Assembly: GCF_019801465.1 (NCBI RefSeq) | Contig: NZ_JAHVJA010000003.1 | Span: forward strand, 248,001-312,000 | DNA: 64,000 nucleotides | Direction: 5' to 3' | From: Leisingera daeponensis | Lineage (GTDB): Bacteria; Pseudomonadota; Alphaproteobacteria; Rhodobacterales; Rhodobacteraceae | Part shown: piece after piece, positions 25,020 to 34,810 of the stretch | How positions within the stretch are numbered: position 1 is the first letter of the stretch | Layout: each line of letters starts with the position of its first letter | Position numbers and translations under genes: made by a program | Notes under the pieces: model-generated | The model's input: only the letters and a program-made list of their open reading frames with translations | Told to the model about the DNA's origin: nothing | The model's database searches: none

Positions 25020-25796
25020 GTGGCAGAGTACAAATTGATGGTTGCACCGAATGGCGCCCGGCGCACACGTGCGGATCATCCGCAACTGCCGGTGACGCCC
25101 GAACAGACAGCACAGGCCGCCGCCGCTTGTTTTTCCGGGGGGGCGAGGGCTTTGCATTTACATGTGCGGGACGCTGAAGGGCACCATTCACTGGACGCAG
25201 GCCGCTACCGTGAAGCCCTTGATGCGGTGCGGGAAAGCGCGCCGGCAATGGCCGTGCAGATCACCACGGAAAGCGCCGGGCTATACAACGTGGAGGACCA
25301 GCTCACCTGTCTGGACAAGCTGCGCCCTGCAGCGGCCTCTGTCTCGGTGAGGGAAATGGCCCGGGACGCGGAGCTCGCCGCGCGCGCCTATGCCCTGTGC
25401 GCGGAAGCAGGCACGGAAGTGCAGCATATCCTGTACGGTCCGGACTGCATCGCCCAACTGTGCGCCTGGTACCAGGACGGCACCGTTCCGGGGGTCATGC
25501 GCGATGCGATCTTTGTTCTGGGCACGTACAGCCCGCCTGTTCTGGCGAAGCCCAGGGGGCTCGCGGCCTTCCGTGACGCTGCGGCGGATATGCGTCTCAA
25601 CTGGACTGTCTGTGCTTTTGGCCGGCATGAACGCGCCTGCCTGCTGGCTGCTATTGCTACGGGCGGGGATGCGCGAATCGGATTTGAGAATAACATCGAA
25701 ACACCAGAGGGCGGGCTTCTTGCAGATAATGCAGCCTCGGTCGCCGCTTTCGTTCAGGCCGCAAAGGCCCAGGGCCATACGCTCAAGGAGTGCTGA
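25020..25796 (+). CDS. BKACE (beta-keto acid cleavage, DUF849) family protein
   Basis: The 258-residue protein belongs to the family of 3-keto-5-aminohexanoate cleavage enzyme. These enzymes use acetyl-CoA to split a beta-keto acid into acetoacetate and a CoA ester. The zinc histidines are H46 and H48 in HLHVRD; the third ligand is probably E223 in RIGFENN. The residue after that glutamate is Asn224, where the characterised enzyme has a functional Asp. The protein is also shorter than most members. The start is GTG 25020: AGGAGG lies 6 bases upstream and the product then begins near the conserved VAPNGARRT. It is coupled to the aminotransferase gene that follows. Substrate unknown. Confidence 0.82.
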   Translation: MAEYKLMVAPNGARRTRADHPQLPVTPEQTAQAAAACFSGGARALHLHVRDAEGHHSLDAGRYREALDAVRESAPAMAVQITTESAGLYNVEDQLTCLDKLRPAAASVSVREMARDAELAARAYALCAEAGTEVQHILYGPDCIAQLCAWYQDGTVPGVMRDAIFVLGTYSPPVLAKPRGLAAFRDAAADMRLNWTVCAFGRHERACLLAAIATGGDARIGFENNIETPEGGLLADNAASVAAFVQAAKAQGHTLKEC

Positions 25797-25798
25797 TC

Positions 25799-27127
25799 AT
25801 GAGTCATGTCTTTCCCCGCCACACCAAAGCCAGCCTGCCCACTGCTGTTGCAGGCGACGGTTGTTACCTGATCGATGCCAGCGGCAAGCGCTATTTCGAC
25901 GGCTCCGGCGGCGCGGCAGTCTCCTGCCTGGGCCATTCCGACGCCGATGTGATCAAGGCCGTGCAGGAGCAGGTCGGCAAGCTGGCCTTTGCCCATACCG
26001 GTTTCCTCACCTCGGAACCGGCGGAAGAGCTGGCGGACTTGCTGGTGGCCAACGCGCCGGGGGACATCGACCGGGTTTATTTTGTATCCGGCGGATCGGA
26101 GGCCACCGAGGCCGCGATAAAACTCGCCCGCCAGTACCACCTGGAGCGCGGCGAGCCGCAGCGCCGCCATATCATCGCCCGCAAGCAGAGCTACCATGGT
26201 AATACCCTTGGCGCGCTGGCCGCAGGCGGCAACGAATGGCGCCGCACCCAGTTCGCACCGCTGCTGATCGACATTTCCCATATCTCGCCCTGCTACGAAT
26301 ACACCGGCCGGGCCGAGGGGGAGAGCAGCTATGACTACGGCCAGCGGGTGGCGAATGAGCTTGAGGCAGAAATCCTCCGCCTCGGCCCCGAGACCGTGAT
26401 GGCATTCATGGCGGAGCCTGTGGTTGGCGCCACCTCCGGCGCAGTGCCGGCGGTTGAGGGCTATTTCAAGCGCGTCCGCGAGATCTGCGACCAATACGGT
26501 GTGCTGCTGATCCTGGACGAGGTGATGTGCGGCATGGGCCGCACCGGGCATCTGTTCGCCTGCGAAGCAGACGGCGTGGCGCCTGATATTCTTTGCATCG
26601 CTAAGGGCTTGGGCGCCGGCTACCAGCCGATTGGCGCAATGCTCTGCACCCGGCAGATCTATGAGGCGATTGAACACGGCTCCGGCTTCTTCCAGCACGG
26701 CCACACCTACATCGGCCACCCTGTGGCGACTGCTGCAGGCCTTGCCGTGGTAAAGGCGATGCTGGAGCGCGGCCTGGTGAAACGCTGTGCGGAAATGGGA
26801 GAGAAGCTGCAGGCGGCGCTGGAGGACCGTTTTGGCCTGCATCCTAATGTGGGCGACATCCGCGGCCGCGGACTGTTCCGCGGGGTGGAACTGGTGGCTG
26901 ACCGCGATACCAAGGAGCCTTTTGATCCTTCTTTGGGTCTGGCGGGCAAGATCAAGAAGGCGGCGTTCGAGGCCGGGCTGATATGCTATCCGATGTCGGG
27001 CACGCGGGATGGACGGAACGGCGACCACATCCTGCTGGCGCCGCCTTTCATCATAACCGAGAAACAAATCACTGAAGTGGTGGACAAGCTGGAAACATCG
27101 ATAAACCAGTGTGTGCCAGAGGCATAA
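25799..27127 (+). CDS. Class III (omega) PLP aminotransferase, substrate unknown
   Basis: A 442-residue fold-type I aminotransferase. VSGGSEATEAAIKLA (about 96-110) binds PLP phosphate, LDEVMCGMGRTG (about 239-250) holds the conserved aspartate, and K269 in CIAKGLGAGYQP is the Schiff-base lysine. AAGGAG is 8 bases before ATG 25799, two bases after the BKACE stop. The upstream in-frame GTG is inside the preceding gene and less likely. Pairing with a BKACE enzyme suggests that deamination yields the keto acid which the partner then cleaves. It is distinct from Tpa, so a second amino compound may be degraded here. Confidence 0.87.
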   Translation: MSHVFPRHTKASLPTAVAGDGCYLIDASGKRYFDGSGGAAVSCLGHSDADVIKAVQEQVGKLAFAHTGFLTSEPAEELADLLVANAPGDIDRVYFVSGGSEATEAAIKLARQYHLERGEPQRRHIIARKQSYHGNTLGALAAGGNEWRRTQFAPLLIDISHISPCYEYTGRAEGESSYDYGQRVANELEAEILRLGPETVMAFMAEPVVGATSGAVPAVEGYFKRVREICDQYGVLLILDEVMCGMGRTGHLFACEADGVAPDILCIAKGLGAGYQPIGAMLCTRQIYEAIEHGSGFFQHGHTYIGHPVATAAGLAVVKAMLERGLVKRCAEMGEKLQAALEDRFGLHPNVGDIRGRGLFRGVELVADRDTKEPFDPSLGLAGKIKKAAFEAGLICYPMSGTRDGRNGDHILLAPPFIITEKQITEVVDKLETSINQCVPEA

Positions 27128-27195
27128 ATTCGCGGATCGAGGAAGCCGACTGCACGCCGGACAGGATCTGCAACCCCTTCCGGAACCTTTAATAA

Positions 27196-27846
27196 TCAGC
27201 CTTTACCCAATTTGCTTGCGTCGCGTGCCAGTGTTTCGATGGCTGTCCAGTTTCCGGATTGGACCAGATCCTTGGGGGCCACCCAGCTGCCGCCGGCGCA
27301 AACCACATTGGGCAGGCTGAGGTAGCTTTCGGCATTGGCCGGACTTATGCCGCCTGTGGGGCAGAAGGAGATTTGCGGCAGCGGCGCGCCAATGGCCTTT
27401 AGCGCTGGTGCGCCTCCGGAGGCCTCGGCCGGAAAGAACTTCAGCATTCCATAGCCGCGGGCCAGCAGGCGCATCGCCTCGGTCGCGGTGGCGGCGCCAG
27501 GCAAAAGCGGCAGGCCGATGGATTCGCATGCATCCAGAAGATAGTCGGTTGCGCCGGGGGAAACGCCGAACCGGGCGCCGGCCTCCTTTGCGGCCTCTGC
27601 GTCCTTGGGGGTGATCAGCGTCCCGGCTCCGACCACACCGCCTTTCACCTGTGCCATTTCGCGGATTACATCCAGCGCCGCACCTGTGCGGAGGGTGACT
27701 TCCAAGGCGGGCAGGCCGCCTGCCACCAAAGACTCAGCCAGAGGGCGGGCATGGGCCGCATCTTCCACCACCAGCACCGGCATCACCGGCGCCAGGGCGC
27801 AAATCTCGCAGGTGCGCAGGCTGGCGTCCTGAGGGCTTATCCGCAT
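27196..27846 (-). CDS. eda: 2-Dehydro-3-deoxy-phosphogluconate aldolase
   Basis: A 216-residue class I aldolase splitting KDPG to pyruvate and glyceraldehyde 3-phosphate, the last Entner-Doudoroff step. E49 and R53 lie in LEVTLRT, and the Schiff-base lysine K136 is in LKFFPAE, with CPTGGI following. It starts 3 bases after the edd stop and ends the zwf-edd-eda operon. The downstream neighbour is convergent. Confidence 0.95.
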   Translation of the reverse strand: MRISPQDASLRTCEICALAPVMPVLVVEDAAHARPLAESLVAGGLPALEVTLRTGAALDVIREMAQVKGGVVGAGTLITPKDAEAAKEAGARFGVSPGATDYLLDACESIGLPLLPGAATATEAMRLLARGYGMLKFFPAEASGGAPALKAIGAPLPQISFCPTGGISPANAESYLSLPNVVCAGGSWVAPKDLVQSGNWTAIETLARDASKLGKG

Positions 27847-27849
27847 GAG

Positions 27850-29658
27850 TTACACTCCAAAAACGCTGGCGCCTTCGTCGGCTGAAGCAACCGAGCGGCG
27901 GAACAGGGAAAACAGCTCGCGGCCGGTGCCGTGCTGATAGGCGCTCAGGTCGGCCGTGGCGGGTTCGCGGTCCAGCGCGCCTTCAGTGAGGACTTCCAGT
28001 GTGCCCTTCACCGCATCCAGCCGCACCAAGTCGCCACTCCGGATCCGGGAAATCGGCCCGCCATCCAGGGCTTCGGGTACCACGTGGATCGCGGCCGGTA
28101 CCTTTCCGGATGCGCCTGACATCCGGCCATCCGTCACCAGCGCCACTTTCTGGCCGCGGCCTTGCATGATGCCGAGGAAGGGAGTGAGGCTGTGCAGTTC
28201 CGGCATGCCGTTGGCCTTGGGGCCTTGGAAGCGCACCACCACGATCACATCGCCGGTCAGTTCGCCTGCCTTGAAGGCCGTCTTGGCTTCCTCCTGGTCG
28301 TGGAAGACCCGGGCAGGGGCCTCTACCACGTGGTGCTCTTTCGCGACCGCCGAGACCTTGATGACGGCAGTGCCCAGGTTGCCTGTCAGCCGTCTCAGCC
28401 CGCCGGTTTTCTGGAACGGCGCCTCCGCCGGGCGCAGCACCGCTTCGTTCAGGCTTTGCCCCGGGCCGGGGCGGAATGTGAGGCCGTCCTCCGACAGGAA
28501 AGGCTCCTGGGTGTAATGCTCCAGCCCTTCGCCCGCCACGGTCCTGGTGTCAGGATGCAAAAGGCCGGTCTTCAGCAACTCGCCGATCATGTAGCCGAGG
28601 CCGCCGGCGGCGTGGAAATGGTTCACGTCTGCAAGGCCGTTGGGATAGACCCGGGCCAGGAGCGGCACCACGTCGGAGAGGTCTGCAAAGTCCTGCCAGT
28701 CCAGCAGAATGCCGCCCGCCCGCGCCATTGCGATCAGATGGATCAGCAGGTTGGTTGAGCCACCGGTGGCCATTAGGCCGACAATGCCGTTGGCATAGGC
28801 TTTCTCGTCTAGCACGTCGCAGACCGGGGTATAGTTGTTACCAAGGGCGCTGAGCGACAAGGCCCGTTTTGCCCCTTCCACCGTCAGCGCCTCGCGCAGG
28901 GGGGTGCCGGGGTTTACGAAGGACGAGCCGGGCAGGTGCAGTCCCATGAACTCCATCAGCATCTGGTTGGTGTTGGCGGTGCCGTAGAAGGTGCATGTGC
29001 CGGGGCCGTGGTAGGCGGCCATCTCCGCCTTCAGCAGTTCTTCGCGGGAGATCTCGCCGGCGGCGAACTTCTGGCGGATATGAGCCTTGTCGTCATTTGC
29101 CAGACCGCTGGTCATCGGGCCCGCGGGCAGGAACACTGCCGGGATATGGCCGAAGGCCTGGGCGCCGATCACCAGCCCGGGCACGATCTTATCGCAGACT
29201 CCCAGGAACACCGCTGCATCAAAAACGTTGTGGCTGAGCGCGACACCTGCGGCCATGGCGATGGTGTCGCGGGAAAACAGGCTCAGTTCCATGCCGGCCT
29301 CGCCCTGGGTGACACCGTCGCACATGGCAGGGACGCCGCCTGCCACCTGCGCAGTGCCGCCGGCTTGGCGTAACGCGTCGCGGATCAGGGCCGGATAGGT
29401 CTCAAACGGCTGATGCGCCGACAGCATGTCGTTATAGGCGGTAACGATTCCCAGGTGGCCCTTGGAGGCCTCAGCAAGGGTCTGCTGGTCTGGGCCCGTG
29501 GCTGCATAGGCGTGGGCCTGGCCGGAGCAGGACAAATGGGCGCGGGCCGGCCCTTTGCCCTGTGCGGCGCGCATCCGTTCTAGATAGGCCGCGCGGGTGG
29601 ACTCGCTGCGGCGGATGATACGGTCGGTGACGGTGGCCAGTGCGGAGTTCAAGCTCAT
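27850..29658 (-). CDS. edd: 6-Phosphogluconate dehydratase
   Basis: A 602-residue IlvD/Edd-family iron-sulfur dehydratase converting 6-phosphogluconate to KDPG. Length matches E. coli Edd (603). Family landmarks include [14 protein letters not shown] near residue 80, [13 protein letters not shown] near 160 and [15 protein letters not shown] near 510. The frame is open to 29676, but the family N-terminus [14 protein letters not shown] and an AAGG sequence support ATG 29658. It lies 48 bases after zwf on the same strand. Confidence 0.96.
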   Translation of the reverse strand: MSLNSALATVTDRIIRRSESTRAAYLERMRAAQGKGPARAHLSCSGQAHAYAATGPDQQTLAEASKGHLGIVTAYNDMLSAHQPFETYPALIRDALRQAGGTAQVAGGVPAMCDGVTQGEAGMELSLFSRDTIAMAAGVALSHNVFDAAVFLGVCDKIVPGLVIGAQAFGHIPAVFLPAGPMTSGLANDDKAHIRQKFAAGEISREELLKAEMAAYHGPGTCTFYGTANTNQMLMEFMGLHLPGSSFVNPGTPLREALTVEGAKRALSLSALGNNYTPVCDVLDEKAYANGIVGLMATGGSTNLLIHLIAMARAGGILLDWQDFADLSDVVPLLARVYPNGLADVNHFHAAGGLGYMIGELLKTGLLHPDTRTVAGEGLEHYTQEPFLSEDGLTFRPGPGQSLNEAVLRPAEAPFQKTGGLRRLTGNLGTAVIKVSAVAKEHHVVEAPARVFHDQEEAKTAFKAGELTGDVIVVVRFQGPKANGMPELHSLTPFLGIMQGRGQKVALVTDGRMSGASGKVPAAIHVVPEALDGGPISRIRSGDLVRLDAVKGTLEVLTEGALDREPATADLSAYQHGTGRELFSLFRRSVASADEGASVFGV

Positions 29659-29706
29659 GGGGTGCCTTTGTAGCAAACTGGGGGGCCGAAGGGGAGGTCA
29701 GCTATA

Positions 29707-31167
29707 TTATGTTCCGATGCCGCGCCAGCGGCGGCCGTCACGGTGGATCAGCAAGAGCGAGTCATCCGGGCCGGAACCGCCGCTGTCATAGGGTTGAGGG
29801 GGATGACCTGTTTCCTGCCAGCCGGCGATAATCGGGTCTGCCCAGGCCCAGGCGGCCTCGACTTCGTCGCCACGCATAAACAGGGTCTGGTTGCCGCGGA
29901 TCACATCCATGATCAGCCGCTCGTAGGCATCCTGAGGGCGGCCGGATTCCGGAAGCTCGTCGGCAAATGTCATGTCCAGGTTGGCGCCAGTCAGCCGCAT
30001 GCCCCCGGGGCCGGGGTCCTTGATGGTAGTCTTCAGCGTGATGCCTTCATCTGGCTGCAGGCGGATGACCAGCACATTTCCGTGTACGGTGCCGGAGCCT
30101 TCGAAGATGTTGTGAGGCGGATCGCGGAAGTAGACGGCAATCTCGCTCACCCGTTCGCGCAGGCATTTGCCGGTGCGCAGATAGAACGGTGTGCCGGCCC
30201 ATCGCCAGTTCGCCACCTCCACCTTGAGCGCGATATAGCTTTCGGTGCGGCTGGCGGCATTGCCTGCGTGGTCGCGGTAGCTATCGCCTTTCTTGCCGCC
30301 GTTCGTGCCTCTGTACTGGCCGCGGGCGATGTCGGATTGCGGCACCGGACGTAAGGCTTCTATCACCTTGACCTTTTCATCGCGTACCGCATTGGGCGTG
30401 AATTTTGCCGGCGGCTCCATCGCGGTCAGGCACAGAAGCTGCATCAGGTGGTTCTGCACCATGTCCCGCATGGCGCCGGATTTGTCGTAATATTCGCCCC
30501 GTCCCTCGACGCCGATGCTTTCGGCCACCGTGATTTGCACATGGTCGATGTGCGAGGAATTCCACAGCGGTTCGAACAGCGAATTGGCAAAGCGCAGCGC
30601 CATCAGGTTCTGCACCGTCTCTTTGCCGAGGTAATGGTCGATCCGGTAGATCTGCCGCTCCTCAAAGTGTTCCCGCAATGCAGCGTTCAGCGCTTGCGCT
30701 GAAGCCAGGTCGTGGCCAAAGGGCTTTTCCAGGACGATGCGGCTCTGTGGCGTGGCGATACCCGTTTGGCTGAGGCGGCGGGCAATGTCCGTAAACAGGG
30801 ACGGGCCGACGGACAGGTAGAAGGCGCGCACCGCGTCATCGCGCAGTTTGGCCTGAAACTCTTCCCAGCCGGCATCTCCGCGCGCGTCCACCGCTGCATA
30901 GTCCAGAAGCGCGGTGAAGGCGGCGATTTCTTCGGGCGTGGTTCCCACATCCTGGCCGAATTCCCGGATTGCATCTGCGGTCTGGCTGCGGAACTCTTCC
31001 GCAGTGAGTTCGCTGCGGGAACTGCCGATGATCCGGCATTCCGTGTTGAATTGCCCGATTTGAAAGCGGTGGAACAAAGCCGGCAGGATTTTCCGGCGCG
31101 CCAGGTCGCCGGTCGCGCCGAACAGCACGAGATCAAAGGGTTCAACTGGAATGACGCGGGAAACCAT
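29707..31167 (-). CDS. zwf: Glucose-6-phosphate 1-dehydrogenase
   Basis: The 486-residue enzyme oxidises glucose 6-phosphate to 6-phosphogluconolactone and feeds the Entner-Doudoroff genes downstream. The nucleotide-binding GATGDLARRKILPAL lies at about residues 16-30 and the active-site RIDHYLGKE near 176-184. The frame extends to 31254, but similarity begins at MVSRVIPVEPFDL, so ATG 31167 was chosen; no strong ribosome binding site is visible. No 6-phosphogluconolactonase gene (pgl) is present in this operon, unlike the common zwf-pgl arrangement. Confidence 0.95.
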   Translation of the reverse strand: MVSRVIPVEPFDLVLFGATGDLARRKILPALFHRFQIGQFNTECRIIGSSRSELTAEEFRSQTADAIREFGQDVGTTPEEIAAFTALLDYAAVDARGDAGWEEFQAKLRDDAVRAFYLSVGPSLFTDIARRLSQTGIATPQSRIVLEKPFGHDLASAQALNAALREHFEERQIYRIDHYLGKETVQNLMALRFANSLFEPLWNSSHIDHVQITVAESIGVEGRGEYYDKSGAMRDMVQNHLMQLLCLTAMEPPAKFTPNAVRDEKVKVIEALRPVPQSDIARGQYRGTNGGKKGDSYRDHAGNAASRTESYIALKVEVANWRWAGTPFYLRTGKCLRERVSEIAVYFRDPPHNIFEGSGTVHGNVLVIRLQPDEGITLKTTIKDPGPGGMRLTGANLDMTFADELPESGRPQDAYERLIMDVIRGNQTLFMRGDEVEAAWAWADPIIAGWQETGHPPQPYDSGGSGPDDSLLLIHRDGRRWRGIGT

Positions 31168-31271
31168 TGATTTTACATCGCTGTTCCATTGGGGCCGCAG
31201 AGCCAGGCCATTGTGCCGCCATGGGCGGGGCAATTCAATTGCCTCTGCTGGCATAGGGGTGGTTTAAAACA

Positions 31272-31285
31272 TGTTAACGCTAACG
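31272..31285. promoter_or_regulatory. LacI-family-type operator upstream of zwf-edd-eda
   Basis: TGTTAACGCTAACG is an imperfect palindrome with outer GTTA/TAAC arms around a central CG, the form typical of LacI-family repressor sites. It lies about 105 bases upstream of zwf and also in front of the divergent CoA transferase. No LacI-type gene is in the window. Confidence 0.5.
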
Positions 31286-31381
31286 TTTCTGATGTGGAAT
31301 GGCTACTGGAAACTTCACTAGAACTGGCAGGCAGAAGACTTCTTTCAGGGAAAGTAGTCACACCGTCTTTGTTTGGGCGAA

Positions 31382-31393
31382 ATTTGATCAAAT
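31382..31393. promoter_or_regulatory. Perfect 12-base palindrome before the CoA transferase gene
   Basis: ATTTGATCAAAT, 70 bases upstream of the CoA transferase start, is a perfect palindrome in AT-richer DNA. It may be an operator or chance. It is not an FNR site, which would need a 4-base spacer. Confidence 0.3.
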
Positions 31394-31462
31394 CTTGCCC
31401 GATGGCCCGGCAGCAGCTAAGCATGTTCGAAAATGAGCAATTGCCAACAGGAAGGAGTGTCC

Positions 31463-32566
31463 ATGACCCCGCTCGCAGGCCTAAAAGTGATTGAACTTGC
31501 CCGTATCTTGGCAGGACCGTGGATCGGCCAGTCGCTGGCGGATCTAGGGGCGGAGGTCGTTAAGGTGGAGAGCCCCGATGGTGACGATACCCGAAAGTGG
31601 GGGCCGCCTTTCATTGAACGGGAAGGTGATAAAACTGCCGCCTACTATTACGCTGCCAACCGCGGCAAGGATTGCGTAACTGCTGACTTCCGCACCGAGG
31701 AAGGCAGACAAGTGGTGATCAATCTGGTCCGCGATGCGGATATATTGATTGAGAACTTCAAGGTCGGAGGCCTGAAAAAATACGGACTGGACTATGAAAG
31801 CTTGTCGCGGATCAACCCGCGGCTGATTTATTGCTCGGTCACCGGTTTCGGACAGGATGGCCCTTACGCAGCACGCGCAGGGTATGACTTTCTGCTGCAA
31901 GGCATGTCGGGGCTGATGTCGATCACAGGTGCGCAGGACGGGCAGCCGCAGAAGGTGGGGGTGGCGATTACCGATATTGTCACCGGGCTTTACGGCACCA
32001 TCGGGATTCTGGCTGCAGTGGAGCAGCGCCACACCACGGGCAGGGGGCAGCATCTGGACATGTCGCTGATGGACTGCGCCACGGCTCTCCTGGCAAATCA
32101 GGCGATGAACTATCTTGCGACTGGCAACAGTCCCACGCGGCTAGGCAACGACCACCCGAATATCGCCCCTTATCAGGTGATGGAGGTGAAAGACGGCCAT
32201 GTGATCCTTGCGGTGGGCAATGACGGCCAGTTCCAGCGGCTGTGCGATGTTCTAGGGCTGGCCGAAGCCAAAGTGGACCCGCGTTTTCAAACCAATCAGC
32301 TGCGGGTTTCAAACCGCAGAGCGCTGACGGCGGTTCTGGAAGAGGTGCTGGCAAATTGGACGCAAGCGAGCTTGTTAACAGCGCTGGAAGCGGCAACGGT
32401 GCCGGCCGGGCCGATCAACACCATTGCACAGGCCTTCGAGGACCCGCAGATCAAGTCCCGCGGAATGCAGATTGCCCCCGAAGGTGTGCCCGGGGTGCGC
32501 GGGCCCTGGAAGTTCTCGGAGGCTGAGCTGGCGCTGGAGAAAACGGCGCCGAAGCTGCCGGAGTAG
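31463..32566 (+). CDS. CaiB/BaiF-type (class III) CoA transferase
   Basis: A 367-residue CoA transferase with the usual domain order. The N-terminal LAGLKVIELARILAGPW (about 4-20) opens the Rossmann-like domain, the catalytic aspartate is D171 in AITDIVTG, and the C-terminal part contains DGHVILAVGN and the GPINTI segment. Such enzymes move CoA between carboxylic acids; the substrate cannot be deduced. GGAAGGAG is 5 bases before ATG 31463, so the 10 codons of open frame upstream were left out. It appears monocistronic, with a hairpin after the stop. Confidence 0.9.
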   Translation: MTPLAGLKVIELARILAGPWIGQSLADLGAEVVKVESPDGDDTRKWGPPFIEREGDKTAAYYYAANRGKDCVTADFRTEEGRQVVINLVRDADILIENFKVGGLKKYGLDYESLSRINPRLIYCSVTGFGQDGPYAARAGYDFLLQGMSGLMSITGAQDGQPQKVGVAITDIVTGLYGTIGILAAVEQRHTTGRGQHLDMSLMDCATALLANQAMNYLATGNSPTRLGNDHPNIAPYQVMEVKDGHVILAVGNDGQFQRLCDVLGLAEAKVDPRFQTNQLRVSNRRALTAVLEEVLANWTQASLLTALEAATVPAGPINTIAQAFEDPQIKSRGMQIAPEGVPGVRGPWKFSEAELALEKTAPKLPE

Positions 32567-32567
32567 C

Positions 32568-32594
32568 GGTGCAGCCCGCTTGCCCTGCACCTTT
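32568..32594 (+). terminator. Hairpin after the CoA transferase gene, weak terminator
   Basis: GGTGCAG (32568-32574) and CTGCACC (32585-32591) form a perfect 7-base stem with a 10-base loop, followed by only TTT. It starts one base after the stop codon. Confidence 0.4.
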
Positions 32595-32762
32595 GCTGAA
32601 CCGCCGAAAATGTGCCTGGGGCTGCGTTCCCTTTCGCGATGAGTGCACTGGGGCGCGTAAATTCGCTTACATTTGCTTCAAAGCGTTCCCTTTTCAGCGG
32701 CTGGAAAATTGGGAAATGTGCGGTCAAGGCAGACGCTACATTTGACAAAGAGGTTACCGCCC

Positions 32763-34748
32763 ATGCCCGGCACTTACAGCATCATTGAAAACACCTGGAT
32801 TACCTTACCTGACGGGCGCAGGCTTTCGGCGCGCATCTGGATGCCCGCGGGTGAGGGGGCGTTTCCGGCAATTCTGGAGTACCTGCCTTACCGCAAGCGT
32901 GATGGCACTGCGCCGCGGGATGAAACCACGCACACCGTATTCGCAGCCGAGGGCTATGCTTGTGTCCGGGTGGATATTTCCGGGACCGGTGACAGTGAGG
33001 GCGTGTTTGATGATGAATACTCTGAACAGGAGCTGAGCGACGGCGAAGCTGTGCTCGAATGGATAGCTGCACAAAACTGGTGCGACGGCAACATTGGCAT
33101 GATCGGCATCAGCTGGGGCGGCTTCAACGGGTTGCAGCTGGCCTTCCGCCGCCCGCAGGCGCTGAAGGCGGTGGTCTCGGTGGCCTCGACCGTGGACCGG
33201 TACGCCGATGACATCCACTACATGGGCGGCTGCCTGTTGAGCGATAATGCCAATTGGGGCAGCCAGATGTTTGCCTACCAGTCGCGCCCCGCCGACCCGG
33301 TGCATCGCGCGGATTGGAGGGAAGACTGGATTAAGCGGATTGAGGAAATGCCGTTCATGGCTGCCGAGTGGCTGCGCCGGCAAGTCCGCGGGGATTTCTG
33401 GAAGCACGGATCGGTTTGCGAAGACTGGCCCGCAATTCAGGCGCCAGTGCTGGCGATCACAGGCTGGGCCGATGCCTATGTGAATGCGCCTTCCGCGCTT
33501 GCGGCCAACCTGACCGCGCCTGCGAAGGCTATGATTGGCCCGTGGGAGCACCGCTATGCCCACATCGCCAAGCTGGATCCTGCCGATTTCCATGGCGAGG
33601 TGCTGCGCTGGTTCGGCAAGTGGCTGAAGGGCGAGGAAACCGGTGCCGAAGATTTGCCGGATTACCGTATTTTCATGCAAGAGCATTTCAACCCCAGCAT
33701 GCAGAACAAGCCGCGCCAAGGCCGTTGGGTGGCTGAGGCGAAGTGGCCCTCGCCAAATGTGCGGGACCGGGTGATGTTTCTGGGGCAGGGAACTCTGGGA
33801 GACCAGCCCGTGGCCGGAACGCTGGCCATCAGCAGCCCGGCGACCTTGGGCCGGGCCGGGGGATACTTCTGCCCGGGCATGCGGTACGACAATGAACTGG
33901 CGGGCGATCAGGCGGAGGATGACAGGCTGTCGGCTTGCTTTGAGACCGCGCCTTTGGCCGAACCGCTGGAACTGCTGGGCCGGCCGCGGGTGAAGGTGGC
34001 GTTCAGCGTAGATAAACCAGTGGCTCAGCTGGTGGCACGGGTTTGCGATGTCTCGCCGGAAGGCGTTTCACAGCGGATCACATACCGGCCCCTGAACCTC
34101 TCATGCCGCAATGGCTTCGAGGCTCCTGAGAAACTTGTGCCGGGCGAGCGCTATGAAGCTGAGATTGAACTGAATGAATGCGCGCACCGCTTGAAGCCTG
34201 GTCATGTGTTGCGGCTGGCATTGTCTACGTCTTACTGGCCTATTGTTTGGCCCTCGCCAGAAGCAGCCGAGGTGATGCTGCATCTGGAGGATAGCTCACT
34301 GGTGTTGCCGGAACGTTTCGTGACTGAAGAGATCCTGCCGCAGAACCCAGGCGCGGCGCGGGATTATCCGGTACTGAAGGCTGAGCAACTGCGCAACGCC
34401 AGCGGCCGCTCCAAGATGTGGACCCGCGAGGACGGCGCATTGGTGCTCGACACTTTTGACGACTACGGGAAGGCTGTAGACCCCTACCACGGCATGTGCG
34501 TGGGCAGTCATGTGGCGATGCACTACGAAGTGCATCCGGACGATCCGGCAACCGCAGCTTTTGCCAGCGATTGGACCTTTGAATTCGAGCGCGGCGGCTG
34601 GCAGGTCTCGATCGATACGGAGAACAAGGTGACCTGCGACCGCGAGAATTTTTATCTCTGGCGCAAGGTCACGGCTTATGAAGGCGCGGAAAAAGAAGTG
34701 GCGGTAACCAAGGAGTGGCGGGAGTCTGTGCCCCGAGGGGTGCTGTAG
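32763..34748 (+). CDS. CocE/NonD-family alpha/beta hydrolase (X-Pro dipeptidyl-peptidase S15-like)
   Basis: The 661-residue protein has the S15 catalytic domain: the nucleophile serine in GISWGGFNG (about 115-123), an acid residue in GWADAYVNAP near 240 and a histidine in GPWEHRYAH near 262. A jelly-roll C-terminal domain follows (about 370-560), and an extra C-terminal region extends to 661. Members are esterases, amidases or dipeptidyl peptidases. No signal peptide is visible, so it is likely cytoplasmic. AGAGG lies about 10 bases before ATG 32763. The open frame further upstream lacks family similarity. Substrate unknown. Confidence 0.87.
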   Translation: MPGTYSIIENTWITLPDGRRLSARIWMPAGEGAFPAILEYLPYRKRDGTAPRDETTHTVFAAEGYACVRVDISGTGDSEGVFDDEYSEQELSDGEAVLEWIAAQNWCDGNIGMIGISWGGFNGLQLAFRRPQALKAVVSVASTVDRYADDIHYMGGCLLSDNANWGSQMFAYQSRPADPVHRADWREDWIKRIEEMPFMAAEWLRRQVRGDFWKHGSVCEDWPAIQAPVLAITGWADAYVNAPSALAANLTAPAKAMIGPWEHRYAHIAKLDPADFHGEVLRWFGKWLKGEETGAEDLPDYRIFMQEHFNPSMQNKPRQGRWVAEAKWPSPNVRDRVMFLGQGTLGDQPVAGTLAISSPATLGRAGGYFCPGMRYDNELAGDQAEDDRLSACFETAPLAEPLELLGRPRVKVAFSVDKPVAQLVARVCDVSPEGVSQRITYRPLNLSCRNGFEAPEKLVPGERYEAEIELNECAHRLKPGHVLRLALSTSYWPIVWPSPEAAEVMLHLEDSSLVLPERFVTEEILPQNPGAARDYPVLKAEQLRNASGRSKMWTREDGALVLDTFDDYGKAVDPYHGMCVGSHVAMHYEVHPDDPATAAFASDWTFEFERGGWQVSIDTENKVTCDRENFYLWRKVTAYEGAEKEVAVTKEWRESVPRGVL

Positions 34749-34810
34749 GCGGCACGCTGACAGCTCTGTCCAAGCGCGCGGTGCTGAATTGAGCGCCGCA
34801 CGCCCGATGT

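Noticed and set aside
31382-31393. ATTTGATCAAAT considered as an FNR/FixK site
   Set aside because: The FNR pattern needs TTGAT and ATCAA separated by four bases; here the half-sites overlap.
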